Below, piece by piece: positions 1 through 6,357 of a DNA stretch of 9,861 nt. The position numbers and the translations under genes are program-made. Each line of letters begins with the position of its first letter. The stretch's first letter is position 1. The notes below the pieces were generated by a model. It did no database searches. It was not told the origin of the DNA and worked only from the letters and a program-made list of their open reading frames with translations. Where the stretch lies: assembly GCA_048498575.1 (NCBI GenBank), contig JBEHXS010000101.1, positions 1 through 9,861 on the forward strand. Reading direction: 5' to 3'. The stretch is from DASZQY01 sp048498575 (lineage in GTDB: Bacteria; Pseudomonadota; Alphaproteobacteria; Rhizobiales; Kaistiaceae).

Positions 1-165
1 AAGGGCGGGGTCGTGCGTGAGGCCGGGCTGGCGGAGCGGACGGCCGCCGACATCGCCGGCTGGATCGAGGCCGACCTCGGCTGGAACCTCGCCGGCGTCA
101 TCCCTTCGCCGATCGAAGGCGGCGACGGCAATCGCGAATTTCTGCTCGGCGCGCACCGTGACTGA
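1..165 (+). CDS. tlyA: TlyA-family 16S/23S rRNA 2'-O-methyltransferase, C-terminal end
   Basis: This is the last 54 codons of a gene that enters from the left edge. Frame 1 is open from base 1 to TGA at 163-165. The visible tail contains VREAGLAERTAADI, then a W-x-E-x-D-L-G-W segment, then VIPSPIEGGDGNREFL. The SPIxGxxGNxEFL block is the usual C-terminal signature of TlyA (hemolysin A-like) proteins, which use SAM to methylate ribose 2'-OH groups in rRNA. The S4 and catalytic parts lie outside the window, so activity cannot be judged. Its stop overlaps the next gene's GTG start (158) by 8 bases, suggesting translational coupling with another RNA methyltransferase. The call rests on the short C-terminal signature plus that context; other FtsJ-type methyltransferases are less likely. 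Confidence 0.8.
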   Translation, partial: KGGVVREAGLAERTAADIAGWIEADLGWNLAGVIPSPIEGGDGNREFLLGAHRD

Positions 166-1384
166 GACCATCACGATCACGCGGCTCGGGCACGGGGGCG
201 ACGGCGTCGCCGAGATCGACGGCGCGCGTATCTTCGTGCCGATGACGCTGCCCGGCGAGCGGGTCGAGATCGAGCGCGACGGCGAACGTGGCCGCCTGGT
301 GCGCGTGATCGAAGCAAGCGCGGACCGCGTTCCTCCCGCCTGCCCCAATTTCGGCGCGTGCGGAATTTGCGCTCTGGAGCACATGGCGACGCCGGCCTAC
401 CTGGCGTGGAAACGCGAGCAGGTCGTGGCGGCGCTGGCGCAACGCGGCATCGAGGTGCCGGTCGAGCCGATGGTGCCGATCGGGCCTGGTACCCGGCGGC
501 GTGCGATCTTCTCCGCCGTGCGGACGGCCAAGGGCGTGGTGCTCGGATTCCACGCCCGCGCCTCCGACACGATCGTCGACATCGAGACGTGCGCGGTGCT
601 CGTGCCGGCAATCGTCGAGCGGCTGGCGCTTATCCGCGAGGCGGCGGCAATCATCCTGCCGCCGTACAAGCAGGCGCGCGTGACGGTGCTGGCGGCCGAC
701 AACGGACTCGACATTGCGATCAGCGGTGGAGCCAAGGCCGACGCACGGGCGCAGGAGCGCCTGTCGCGCCTTGCCGGCGAGCCATCGATCGCGCGGCTCT
801 CGGTCGAGGGCGTCGAGGTGTTCCGCAACCGGCAGCCGGAGATCGCGGCGGGACCCGCCATGCTGCAGCCGGTGGCGGGCGGCTTCACGCAGGCGGCGAA
901 GGCGGCGGAGACGGCGATGGCCGACGCCGTGCTCGCGCATGTCGGCGGCGCCAATCCCGTCGCCGATCTGTTCGCCGGCATCGGCACGTTCACGTTCCGC
1001 CTGGCGGCGCGCGCAGCGGTCACCGCCGTCGAGGGCGACGCCGCATCGGTGGCGGCGATCGAGGCGGCGGCCAGACACGCCAAGGGCGTCAAGCGGATCG
1101 CGGCCAAGCGACGCGACCTCTTCCAGAACCCGCTCGCGCCAGCGGAGCTCAACGAATTCCGCGCCGTCGTTTTCGACCCGCCGGCGGCCGGCGCAAAGGC
1201 GCAGGCGGAGATGCTGGGGCGGTCGAAAGTGCCGCTGGTCGCGGCCGTCTCCTGCAACCCGGCGACGCTGGCCCGGGACGCGCGCATCCTGATGGATGGG
1301 GGCTACCGGCTGACGCGGGTGCTGCCGGTCGACCAATTCCTGTTTTCGGCCGAAATCGAAGCTGTGGCTACGTTCACGCGATAG
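158..1384 (+). CDS. TrmA/RlmD-family RNA uracil-C5 methyltransferase (TRAM domain, Fe-S type)
   Basis: The predicted 408 aa SAM-dependent enzyme should methylate C5 of a uridine in rRNA or tRNA. Domain order: an N-terminal TRAM RNA-binding domain (about residues 1-55), an iron-sulfur cysteine set (C62, C68, C71 in CPNFGACGIC, and C145 in ETCAVLV), then the Rossmann methyltransferase domain. That domain has SAM motif DLFAGIG (270-276), FDPP (339-342) and the catalytic-cysteine block SCNPATLARD (C366), followed by the C-terminal PVDQF segment and a glutamate-containing end. All key motifs are present. I chose GTG at 158 because the protein then begins directly with the TRAM strand (TITITRLGHGGDG). 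The frame stays open to 17, but that extension lies inside tlyA and reads as low-complexity shadow. It overlaps tlyA by 8 bases. Which uridine is modified cannot be assigned, so no rlmC, rlmD or trmA symbol is given. Confidence 0.93.
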   Translation: MTETITITRLGHGGDGVAEIDGARIFVPMTLPGERVEIERDGERGRLVRVIEASADRVPPACPNFGACGICALEHMATPAYLAWKREQVVAALAQRGIEVPVEPMVPIGPGTRRRAIFSAVRTAKGVVLGFHARASDTIVDIETCAVLVPAIVERLALIREAAAIILPPYKQARVTVLAADNGLDIAISGGAKADARAQERLSRLAGEPSIARLSVEGVEVFRNRQPEIAAGPAMLQPVAGGFTQAAKAAETAMADAVLAHVGGANPVADLFAGIGTFTFRLAARAAVTAVEGDAASVAAIEAAARHAKGVKRIAAKRRDLFQNPLAPAELNEFRAVVFDPPAAGAKAQAEMLGRSKVPLVAAVSCNPATLARDARILMDGGYRLTRVLPVDQFLFSAEIEAVATFTR

Positions 1385-1414
1385 CCAGCGAAGAGTCGCG
1401 AAGTCCCCCGCGAT

Positions 1415-2440
1415 ATGCCAGTGTCCCGCGCCATGAGGGAGCGGCTCAGCCACATCGTCTGGCCAACCATCGGCGTGGCGGTGGCGGTGTTCTGCATCTG
1501 GGCGCTGGTGCGCGAACTGCGCAGCCTTTCGCTCGCCGACGTTGCCCTCAGCCTCGGCCGGGTGCCGCCGCTGCACTGGGCCGGCGCGCTGGGCGGCGTT
1601 GCCCTCGCTTATGCGGCGCTTGCCGCCTACGACCGCATCGCGCTGCAGCAGATCGGGCGGCATCTGTCGTGGCCGTTCATCGCGCTGGCGTCGTTCGTGT
1701 CGTACGCCCTGTCGCACAACATCGGGGCCGCGCTCTTCTCGGGCGGCGTCGTGCGCTACCGCATCTATTCGACCAAGGGACTGTCGCTCGGCGAGGTCGC
1801 CGTGCTCGTCGGCTTCTGTGCCTTCACCTTCTGCCTCGGCGTGACGGTGCTGGGCGGGCTTATCCTCGTCTCGCATCCGGAGGAAGCCCAGCGCTTCGTC
1901 GACGTGCCGGCGCCGATCGCGTTTGCGGCGGGCGCGATGATGCTGGGTGGGGTCGCGATCTATGTCGTCGGCTCGCTGCTCGGCCTGAAGCCGCTCATCA
2001 TCGGCCGCGTCACGATCGCCTACCCGCGTCCGGAGATCATCGTACGCCAGCTCATCGTCGGGCCGGTGGAGCTGATCGGCGCCGCGGCGATCATCTATTT
2101 CTGCCTGCCGGAGGCGAACAACCCCGGCTTCGTCGTCGTGCTCGGAATCTTTCTCGCGTCGTTCTCGCTGGCGATATTCTCGCACGCGCCGGGCGGCCTC
2201 GGCGTGCTCGAGCTGCTGTTCGTCACGGGGCTGCACGATATGCCGGCAGCGGACGTGCTGGCGGCGCTGATCGTGTTCCGCGTGTTCTATCTGGTGGTGC
2301 CGCTGGCGGTGTCGTTCGTGGTGGTGCTGCTGTTCGAGCGCTACCAGCTGATAGTGCGGCGGAACGGGGGCGCGCCGCCTACCGCGGCAACGCCCGCGGT
2401 GCTGCCGCGGGTGGCGCCGCCGACGCTGGTAGACGGCTAA
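1415..2440 (+). CDS. UPF0104/YbhN-like integral membrane protein (MprF flippase-like domain)
   Basis: A 341 aa polytopic membrane protein with about eight hydrophobic segments (roughly 14-33, 55-73, 86-108, 127-152, 166-190, 207-230, 237-256, 282-308). It matches the lysylphosphatidylglycerol synthase transmembrane (flippase) domain family. Typical blocks are SGGVVRYRIYSTKGLS (109-124), with the basic residues usual after the third segment, and SHAPGGLGVLE (256-266). MprF proteins also carry a large cytosolic aminoacyl-transferase domain; here the chain ends after the last membrane segment with a Pro/Ala-rich tail, so it is a stand-alone membrane module. In characterised MprF this module moves lipids across the inner membrane; the substrate here is unknown. 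The ATG at 1415 is used, but neither it nor the in-frame ATG at 1433 has a clear ribosome binding site. It starts 30 bases after the methyltransferase stop and converges on ribBX. Confidence 0.85.
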   Translation: MPVSRAMRERLSHIVWPTIGVAVAVFCIWALVRELRSLSLADVALSLGRVPPLHWAGALGGVALAYAALAAYDRIALQQIGRHLSWPFIALASFVSYALSHNIGAALFSGGVVRYRIYSTKGLSLGEVAVLVGFCAFTFCLGVTVLGGLILVSHPEEAQRFVDVPAPIAFAAGAMMLGGVAIYVVGSLLGLKPLIIGRVTIAYPRPEIIVRQLIVGPVELIGAAAIIYFCLPEANNPGFVVVLGIFLASFSLAIFSHAPGGLGVLELLFVTGLHDMPAADVLAALIVFRVFYLVVPLAVSFVVVLLFERYQLIVRRNGGAPPTAATPAVLPRVAPPTLVDG

Positions 2441-2452
2441 GCGCCAGCCGTC
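2432..2452. terminator. Candidate bidirectional terminator hairpin between convergent genes
   Basis: GACGGCT (2432-2438) and AGCCGTC (2446-2452) form a perfect 7-bp stem around a 7-base loop. The hairpin spans the TAA stop of the membrane-protein gene (2438-2440) and fills the whole 12-base gap up to the ribBX stop (2453-2455). Its position between two convergent stops suggests transcription termination in both directions. There is no real T tract on either side, so it is not a textbook intrinsic terminator. Confidence 0.4.
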
Positions 2453-3550
2453 CTAGGCAATTTCCGTCGAATCGATGCCGATGCCGAAGCCATCGAGGCC
2501 GACGTAGCGGCGTTCGCGGCTGGCGATCAGGCGGATCGAACGGACGCCGAGATCCTTCAGGATCTGAGCGCCGACGCCGACCTCGCGCCATTCCTCGCGG
2601 CGGGCGGCGCTGGAATCGGGCGCCGGCTTGGCCGCGTCGCGCGTGCGGTGGCTGGATTCCGCGACGCCGACCGAACCCTCGCGCAGGTAGACCACGACGC
2701 CGCGCCCGCCCTTGGCCAGGCGCTCGACCACCGCGTCGAGCCCGCTCTTGGCGCCGAACACATCGTCGACGACCGACTCGCGGTGGAGACGCACGGCGAC
2801 ACCGCGCCCATCGCCGAGATCGCCGAAGACGACGGCAAGATGCTGGGCGGCGTCGAACGGCGTGCGGTAGGCCACGGCGCGCGCCGGACCGGCGTTGGTC
2901 GTGACCTGCCACTCGCCGACGCGCTCGACCAGCCGCTCGCTACGCTCGCGCCAGGCGATGAGGTCGGCCACCGACACGCGGATCAGCTTGTGCTGCTCCG
3001 CGAACGCGGCGATCGCCGGCCCGCGCATGACCGTGCCGTCATCGTTCACCAGCTCGGCGAGCGCGGCGACGGGCTCGATGCCGGCGAGGCGGCAGAGATC
3101 AACGCCGGCCTCGGTGTGGCCGGAGCGCATGAGGACACCGCCGTCCTGCGCGATGAGCGGGAAGACGTGGCCGGGGCGGACGAATTCGCTCGCGCCAGAG
3201 TTCGAGTTGGCGAGCGCGCGCAGCGTATTGCAGCGCTCCTCGGCGGAGATGCCCGTGGTCAGGCCATGGCGAAAATCGACCGAAACGGTGAAGGCGGTGC
3301 CCATCGGGGCTTCGTTGTCGGCCACCATCGGCGGGAGCTGGAGGCGGCGGGCGGTGTCGCGCGGCATCGGCGCGCAGACGATGCCGGTCGTGTGGCGAAC
3401 GATGAAGGCGACCTTCTCGGGTGTGGCGTGCTGGGCGGCGACGATGAGGTCGCCCTCGTTCTCGCGGTCGTCGTCGTCGGTGACGATAACGATGTCGCCG
3501 TTGCGAAACGCCGCAACGGCCGCGGCAACGCGGTCAAGGTCTGTGGTCAT
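2453..3550 (-). CDS. ribB: RibBX-type 3,4-dihydroxy-2-butanone 4-phosphate synthase with degenerate GTP cyclohydrolase II domain
   Basis: The 365 aa protein has two parts. Residues 1 to about 205 are DHBP synthase (RibB), which converts ribulose 5-phosphate to DHBP plus formate for riboflavin synthesis. The Mg-binding acidic loop DDDDRENEGD (25-34), HGLTTGISAEER (95-106), PGHVFPL (126-132) and GHTEAG (144-149) are all present, so this half looks active. Residues from about 213 align with GTP cyclohydrolase II (RibA), but the zinc-binding cysteines are gone. The usual SEC is RES (S259), the CxC is AxS (A267, S269), and the QEGR loop reads REGSVGV. The C-terminal half is therefore very unlikely to hydrolyse GTP, and a separate ribA should exist elsewhere. 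This matches the RibBX arrangement known from rhizobia. ATG at 3550 lies 6 bases after the aroC stop, implying coupled translation. Confidence 0.95.
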   Translation of the reverse strand: MTTDLDRVAAAVAAFRNGDIVIVTDDDDRENEGDLIVAAQHATPEKVAFIVRHTTGIVCAPMPRDTARRLQLPPMVADNEAPMGTAFTVSVDFRHGLTTGISAEERCNTLRALANSNSGASEFVRPGHVFPLIAQDGGVLMRSGHTEAGVDLCRLAGIEPVAALAELVNDDGTVMRGPAIAAFAEQHKLIRVSVADLIAWRERSERLVERVGEWQVTTNAGPARAVAYRTPFDAAQHLAVVFGDLGDGRGVAVRLHRESVVDDVFGAKSGLDAVVERLAKGGRGVVVYLREGSVGVAESSHRTRDAAKPAPDSSAARREEWREVGVGAQILKDLGVRSIRLIASRERRYVGLDGFGIGIDSTEIA

Positions 3551-3556
3551 CGGCTA

Positions 3557-4642
3557 TCAGTTTCCAACCTGGCCGCGATGGCGCAGGAATTGATCCGCCA
3601 GCACGATCGCCAGCATGGCTTCGCCGATGGGCACGGCGCGAATTCCGACGCAGGGATCGTGGCGGCCCTTGGTCATGACCTCGACGTCCTCGCCGCTCTG
3701 GTTGACGGTGCGGCGGGGCGTCAGGATCGACGATGTCGGCTTGACGGCGAAGCGGACAACGACCGGCTGGCCGGTCGAGATGCCGCCAAGGATGCCACCG
3801 GCATTGTTCGACAGAAACTGCGGCTGGCCGTCGTTGCCCATGCGCATCTCGTCGGCGTTTTCTTCGCCCGACAGTGCGGCCGCGGCGAAGCCGGCGCCGA
3901 TCTCGACGCCCTTCACCGCGTTGATCGACATCATCGCCGACGCGATCTCCTGATCGAGCTTGGCGTAGATCGGCGCGCCCCACCCCGCCGGCACGCCCTC
4001 CGCGACAACCTCGATGACCGCGCCGGCGGAGGAGCCGGCCTTGCGGACGCCATCGAGATAGTCCGTCCAGGTCTCGGCCGCCTTGGCATCGGGCGAGAAG
4101 AAGGGATTGCGGTCGACCTCCGCCCAATCCCAGTTGGCGCGATCGATCTTATGCGGGCCGATCTGAATGAGCGCGCCGCGCACGGTGACGCCGGGGATGA
4201 CCTTGCGGGCCACCGCGCCGGCGGCGACACGGGTGGCCGTCTCGCGGGCCGACGCGCGGCCGCTACCCTTCCAGTCGCGGATGCCGTACTTCGCCTGGTA
4301 CGTGAAATCGGCGTGGCCCGGCCGGTACCTGTCGCTGATCTCGGCGTAGTCCTTCGAGCGCGCGTCCTCGTTCTGAATCTCGAGCGCGATGGGCGTGCCG
4401 GTGGTCAGAAGCTGGCCGCCCTCCTCGAACACGCCGGACAAAATCTTTACCGCGTCGGGCTCGCGACGCTGGGTCGTGAACCGCGACTGCCCCGGCCGGC
4501 GCTTGTCCAGGTAGGCCTGAATCTCGGCCTCGGAGATGGCAATGCGCGGCGGGCAGCCATCGACGACGCAGCCGATCGCCGGCCCGTGGCTCTCACCCCA
4601 GGTCGTGACGCGGAACAGGTGGCCGAAGGTATTGTGGGACAT
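3557..4642 (-). CDS. aroC: Chorismate synthase
   Basis: The 361 aa enzyme catalyses the last shikimate-pathway step, 5-enolpyruvylshikimate 3-phosphate to chorismate, using reduced FMN without net redox change. It begins MSHNTFGHLFRVTTWGESHG. The first family signature (GESHGPAIGCVVDGCPP, 16-32) and the second (YRPGHADFTYQAKYGI running into DWKGSGRASARETATR, 106-138) are intact. The late GRHDPCVGIRAVPIGEAM block is also present. Length and motif order match the bacterial enzyme, with no insertion of the size seen in bifunctional fungal forms. The start is fixed by the conserved N terminus; no strong Shine-Dalgarno is visible. It lies 113 bases downstream of the phosphatase gene, with a hairpin in that spacer, and 6 bases before ribBX. 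It is probably cotranscribed with both. Confidence 0.98.
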   Translation of the reverse strand: MSHNTFGHLFRVTTWGESHGPAIGCVVDGCPPRIAISEAEIQAYLDKRRPGQSRFTTQRREPDAVKILSGVFEEGGQLLTTGTPIALEIQNEDARSKDYAEISDRYRPGHADFTYQAKYGIRDWKGSGRASARETATRVAAGAVARKVIPGVTVRGALIQIGPHKIDRANWDWAEVDRNPFFSPDAKAAETWTDYLDGVRKAGSSAGAVIEVVAEGVPAGWGAPIYAKLDQEIASAMMSINAVKGVEIGAGFAAAALSGEENADEMRMGNDGQPQFLSNNAGGILGGISTGQPVVVRFAVKPTSSILTPRRTVNQSGEDVEVMTKGRHDPCVGIRAVPIGEAMLAIVLADQFLRHRGQVGN

Positions 4643-4680
4643 GCGTGGGTTGCCGCCGAGGAAAGCGCGGGAACCTTCTA

Positions 4681-4716
4681 GGCGGCGGCCGGGTGGGCGT
4701 CAAACCGGCCGCTGCC
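4681..4716 (-). other. Hairpin in the phosphatase-aroC spacer
   Basis: Bases 4681-4692 and 4705-4716 pair as a 12-bp stem with one internal mismatch or G-T wobble (4684/4713), around a 12-base loop. The inner 8 bp, GCGGCCGG/CCGGCCGC, are perfect. It sits in the 113-base non-coding spacer of the minus-strand operon, about 40 bases before the aroC ATG. No T run follows it in the direction of transcription, so a processing, stability or partial-attenuation role fits better than a strong terminator. Function is inferred from position only; at this G+C content, chance stems of this size are not rare. Confidence 0.4.
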
Positions 4717-4755
4717 CGTCGGTCTGCGCCCGCACCTATCTGGCGCGCGGCGGCC

Positions 4756-5343
4756 TCAAATCCACTCGCCCTTGCCGTTCTCCCACAGGAAGACGCGATC
4801 CTGCGGGAAGTCCTCGGAGACCGAGGCGGTCTTGTCGAGGCCGAGGAGGTGGGCGCGGAGCACGCGGCCGACGCCGCCATGGGCCACGACCACCGCCGGC
4901 CTGGTTACCGTCTGCAGCCACCCGATGATGCGGACGGAGAGCATGTGGTAGCTCTCGCCACCCGGCGGCAGGTAGTTCCACTTGTCGGCATGGCGCGCCC
5001 GCGACCAGCCGGGCTCGCGCATTTCGATATCGCGATAGGTCAGCCCCTCGAGCTCGCCGAACGTGATTTCGAGCAGGCGCGGATCGATGGCGTAGCCTTT
5101 CGGCTCCAGCCCCATGGCGGCGCGCAGGATCTCCATGGTCTCGCGGGTGCGCGAGAGCGGGCTCGCGATGAAATCGAAGCCAAGGGCTTCGGGGATGCGC
5201 TGGCGGATGACTTCGCCATTGCGGCGCGCCTGGACGCGTCCGTTGGCGTTGAGCGGCACGTCGCGCTGGCCCTGGAGGCGGCCCTCGACGTTCCAATCGG
5301 TTTCGCCATGACGGACGAAGACAAGGGTCGGTACCGAATCCAT
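4756..5343 (-). CDS. Histidine phosphatase family protein (phosphoglycerate mutase-like)
   Basis: The 195 aa protein belongs to the histidine phosphatase superfamily, whose members transfer phosphate through a histidine. The catalytic RHGET (11-15, nucleophile H12) is present, as are SPLSRTRET with R65 in the phosphate pocket, FGELEG (95-100) and the second histidine H155 in VAHGGVGR. All expected active-site residues are intact. The size fits the small GpmB/CobC/phosphatase branch better than the longer dPGM glycolytic mutases, so it is more likely a phosphatase of unknown substrate than a true phosphoglycerate mutase. There is no signal peptide, so it is predicted cytosolic. It begins 26 bases after the fabI stop and precedes aroC by 113 bases, in the same transcription direction. 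Its place among anabolic genes does not reveal the substrate. Confidence 0.92.
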   Translation of the reverse strand: MDSVPTLVFVRHGETDWNVEGRLQGQRDVPLNANGRVQARRNGEVIRQRIPEALGFDFIASPLSRTRETMEILRAAMGLEPKGYAIDPRLLEITFGELEGLTYRDIEMREPGWSRARHADKWNYLPPGGESYHMLSVRIIGWLQTVTRPAVVVAHGGVGRVLRAHLLGLDKTASVSEDFPQDRVFLWENGKGEWI

Positions 5344-5369
5344 GGCAGAAATCCGCCTACCGGCGCCCG

Positions 5370-6194
5370 CTAATCCTTGGCCGGAGCCGTTGCGATATCA
5401 GGTGCGTCGACCGCCTTCATGCCGACGACGTGGTAGCCGGCATCGACGTGCATGACCTCGCCGGTGACGGCACGGCCGAGATCGGACACGAGATAGAGCG
5501 CGGCGTTGCCGACTTCCTCCGGCGTGACGGTGCGGCGGAGCGGCGCGTTGTACTCATTCCACTTCAGAATGTAGCGGAAGTCATCGATGCCGGAGGCGGC
5601 GAGCGTCTTGATCGGCCCGGCGGAAATCGCGTTGACGCGGATGCGGTCCTTGCCGAGATCGGCGGCGAGATAGCGCACGCTGGACTCGAGTGCGGCCTTG
5701 GCGACGCCCATGACGTTGTAGTTGGGCATGACCTTCTCAGCGCCGTAGTAGGTCAAAGTGACAATCGAGCCACCATCGGTCATCAGCTTCTCGGCGCGCT
5801 GGGCGATGGCCGTCAGCGAATAGCACGAGATGTTCATCGTCATCAGGAAGTTGTCGAGGGTGAGCTCGATGTAGCGCCCGCTCAGCTGGCGGCGGTCGGA
5901 AAAGCCGATGGCGTGGATGACGAAGTCGATCCGGTCCCACTGCTTCGCCACCTCAGCAAAAACCGCATCGATGGTGGCAAGGTCGGTGACGTCGCAATGT
6001 CCGACAACGCGAGCGCCAAGCTCGGCAGCCAGCGGCTCGACGCGCTTCTTGAGCTGGTCGCCCTGGTAGGTGAAGGCGAGCTCAGCGCCTTCTGCCGCGA
6101 ATACCTTGGCGATTCCCCACGCAATCGAGTGATTGTTGGCCAGCCCGAAGATGAGGCCGCGCCTGCCTGCCAGCAATCCAGCCCTTTCGGCCAT
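5370..6194 (-). CDS. fabI: Enoyl-[acyl-carrier-protein] reductase (NADH), FabI type
   Basis: The 274 aa short-chain dehydrogenase-fold enzyme reduces trans-2-enoyl-ACP in the last step of each fatty acid elongation cycle. The cofactor-binding start is GLIFGLANNHSIAWGIAK (13-30). The catalytic set aligns with E. coli FabI Y146/Y156/K163 as Y149, Y159 and K166 in the YYGAEK...NYNVMGVAK block, the Y-x6-K spacing that separates FabI from ordinary SDRs. Positions matching the E. coli triclosan-contact residues G93, M159 and F203 appear as G97, M162 and F206, so a triclosan-sensitive type is predicted. The ATG at 6194 agrees with the conserved N terminus; GGAG lies 12 bases upstream, rather far. 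It is the first gene of the minus-strand fabI-phosphatase-aroC-ribBX cluster and is divergent from the exported-protein gene. Confidence 0.97.
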   Translation of the reverse strand: MAERAGLLAGRRGLIFGLANNHSIAWGIAKVFAAEGAELAFTYQGDQLKKRVEPLAAELGARVVGHCDVTDLATIDAVFAEVAKQWDRIDFVIHAIGFSDRRQLSGRYIELTLDNFLMTMNISCYSLTAIAQRAEKLMTDGGSIVTLTYYGAEKVMPNYNVMGVAKAALESSVRYLAADLGKDRIRVNAISAGPIKTLAASGIDDFRYILKWNEYNAPLRRTVTPEEVGNAALYLVSDLGRAVTGEVMHVDAGYHVVGMKAVDAPDIATAPAKD

Positions 6195-6261
6195 TATGCG
6201 CCCGATCTCCGGTGGGAAGCCGCGCTCTATCCCAAGGAGGGCCGGACTTCAAGCGAACGCG

Positions 6262-6267
6262 ATCATA
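6262..6267 (-). promoter_or_regulatory. Possible -10 element for the fabI operon
   Basis: On the minus strand this reads TATGAT, one base from the sigma-70 -10 consensus, 67 bases upstream of the fabI ATG. It lies in the less G+C-rich part of the 163-base divergent region. No good -35 hexamer is found 16-18 bases further upstream (the candidates read ACATCG, AACATC or AAACAT), so the call is weak. Any fabI promoter must nevertheless lie in 6195-6357 or inside the facing gene. Confidence 0.25.
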
Positions 6268-6341
6268 GCGGACAGAATAAAACCGATGTTTGAGTGTTGA
6301 CCGTGCGTGCAGCTGCCGCGCCCCCTGCGGCGACCTCAAAC

Positions 6342-6346
6342 AGGAG
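6342..6346 (+). promoter_or_regulatory. Shine-Dalgarno deciding the start of the PF03640-type gene
   Basis: AGGAG lies 11 bases before the ATG at 6358. It supports that ATG over the in-frame upstream alternative at 6307, which would place 17 extra residues before an otherwise typical signal peptide. Confidence 0.65.
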
Positions 6347-6357
6347 CAGACACGCTC

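Noticed and set aside
17..157. N-terminal extension of the RNA methyltransferase to base 17
   Set aside because: It lies in a second frame of tlyA, is Ser/Pro/Arg-rich, and the TRAM domain begins right after GTG 158.
98..2236. A 712-codon open frame on the minus strand opposite the RNA methyltransferase and membrane-protein genes
   Set aside because: The translation is Arg/Asp/His-rich low-complexity text with no domain, and the plus strand holds two clear gene families. It is a typical G+C-driven antisense shadow.
2393..2411. CCCGCGG/CCGCGGG hairpin as an independent terminator
   Set aside because: It lies inside the coding tail of the membrane protein, has no T tract, and short perfect G+C stems are expected by chance here; mentioned only as a possible helper of the 2432-2452 stem.
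358..2904. An 848-codon open frame on the plus strand spanning three genes
   Set aside because: It reads through the methyltransferase, the membrane protein and antisense to ribBX with Arg/Gly/Ala-rich sequence; no family match or start signal.
2648..4681. A 677-codon plus-strand frame opposite ribBX and aroC
   Set aside because: It mirrors the codon structure of two certain minus-strand genes and has no recognisable motif; length reflects the absence of A/T-rich stops.
6297..6302. TTGACC as a -35 box for the exported-protein gene
   Set aside because: The sequence 16-18 bases downstream is G+C-rich (around GCCCCC) and has no -10-like hexamer.
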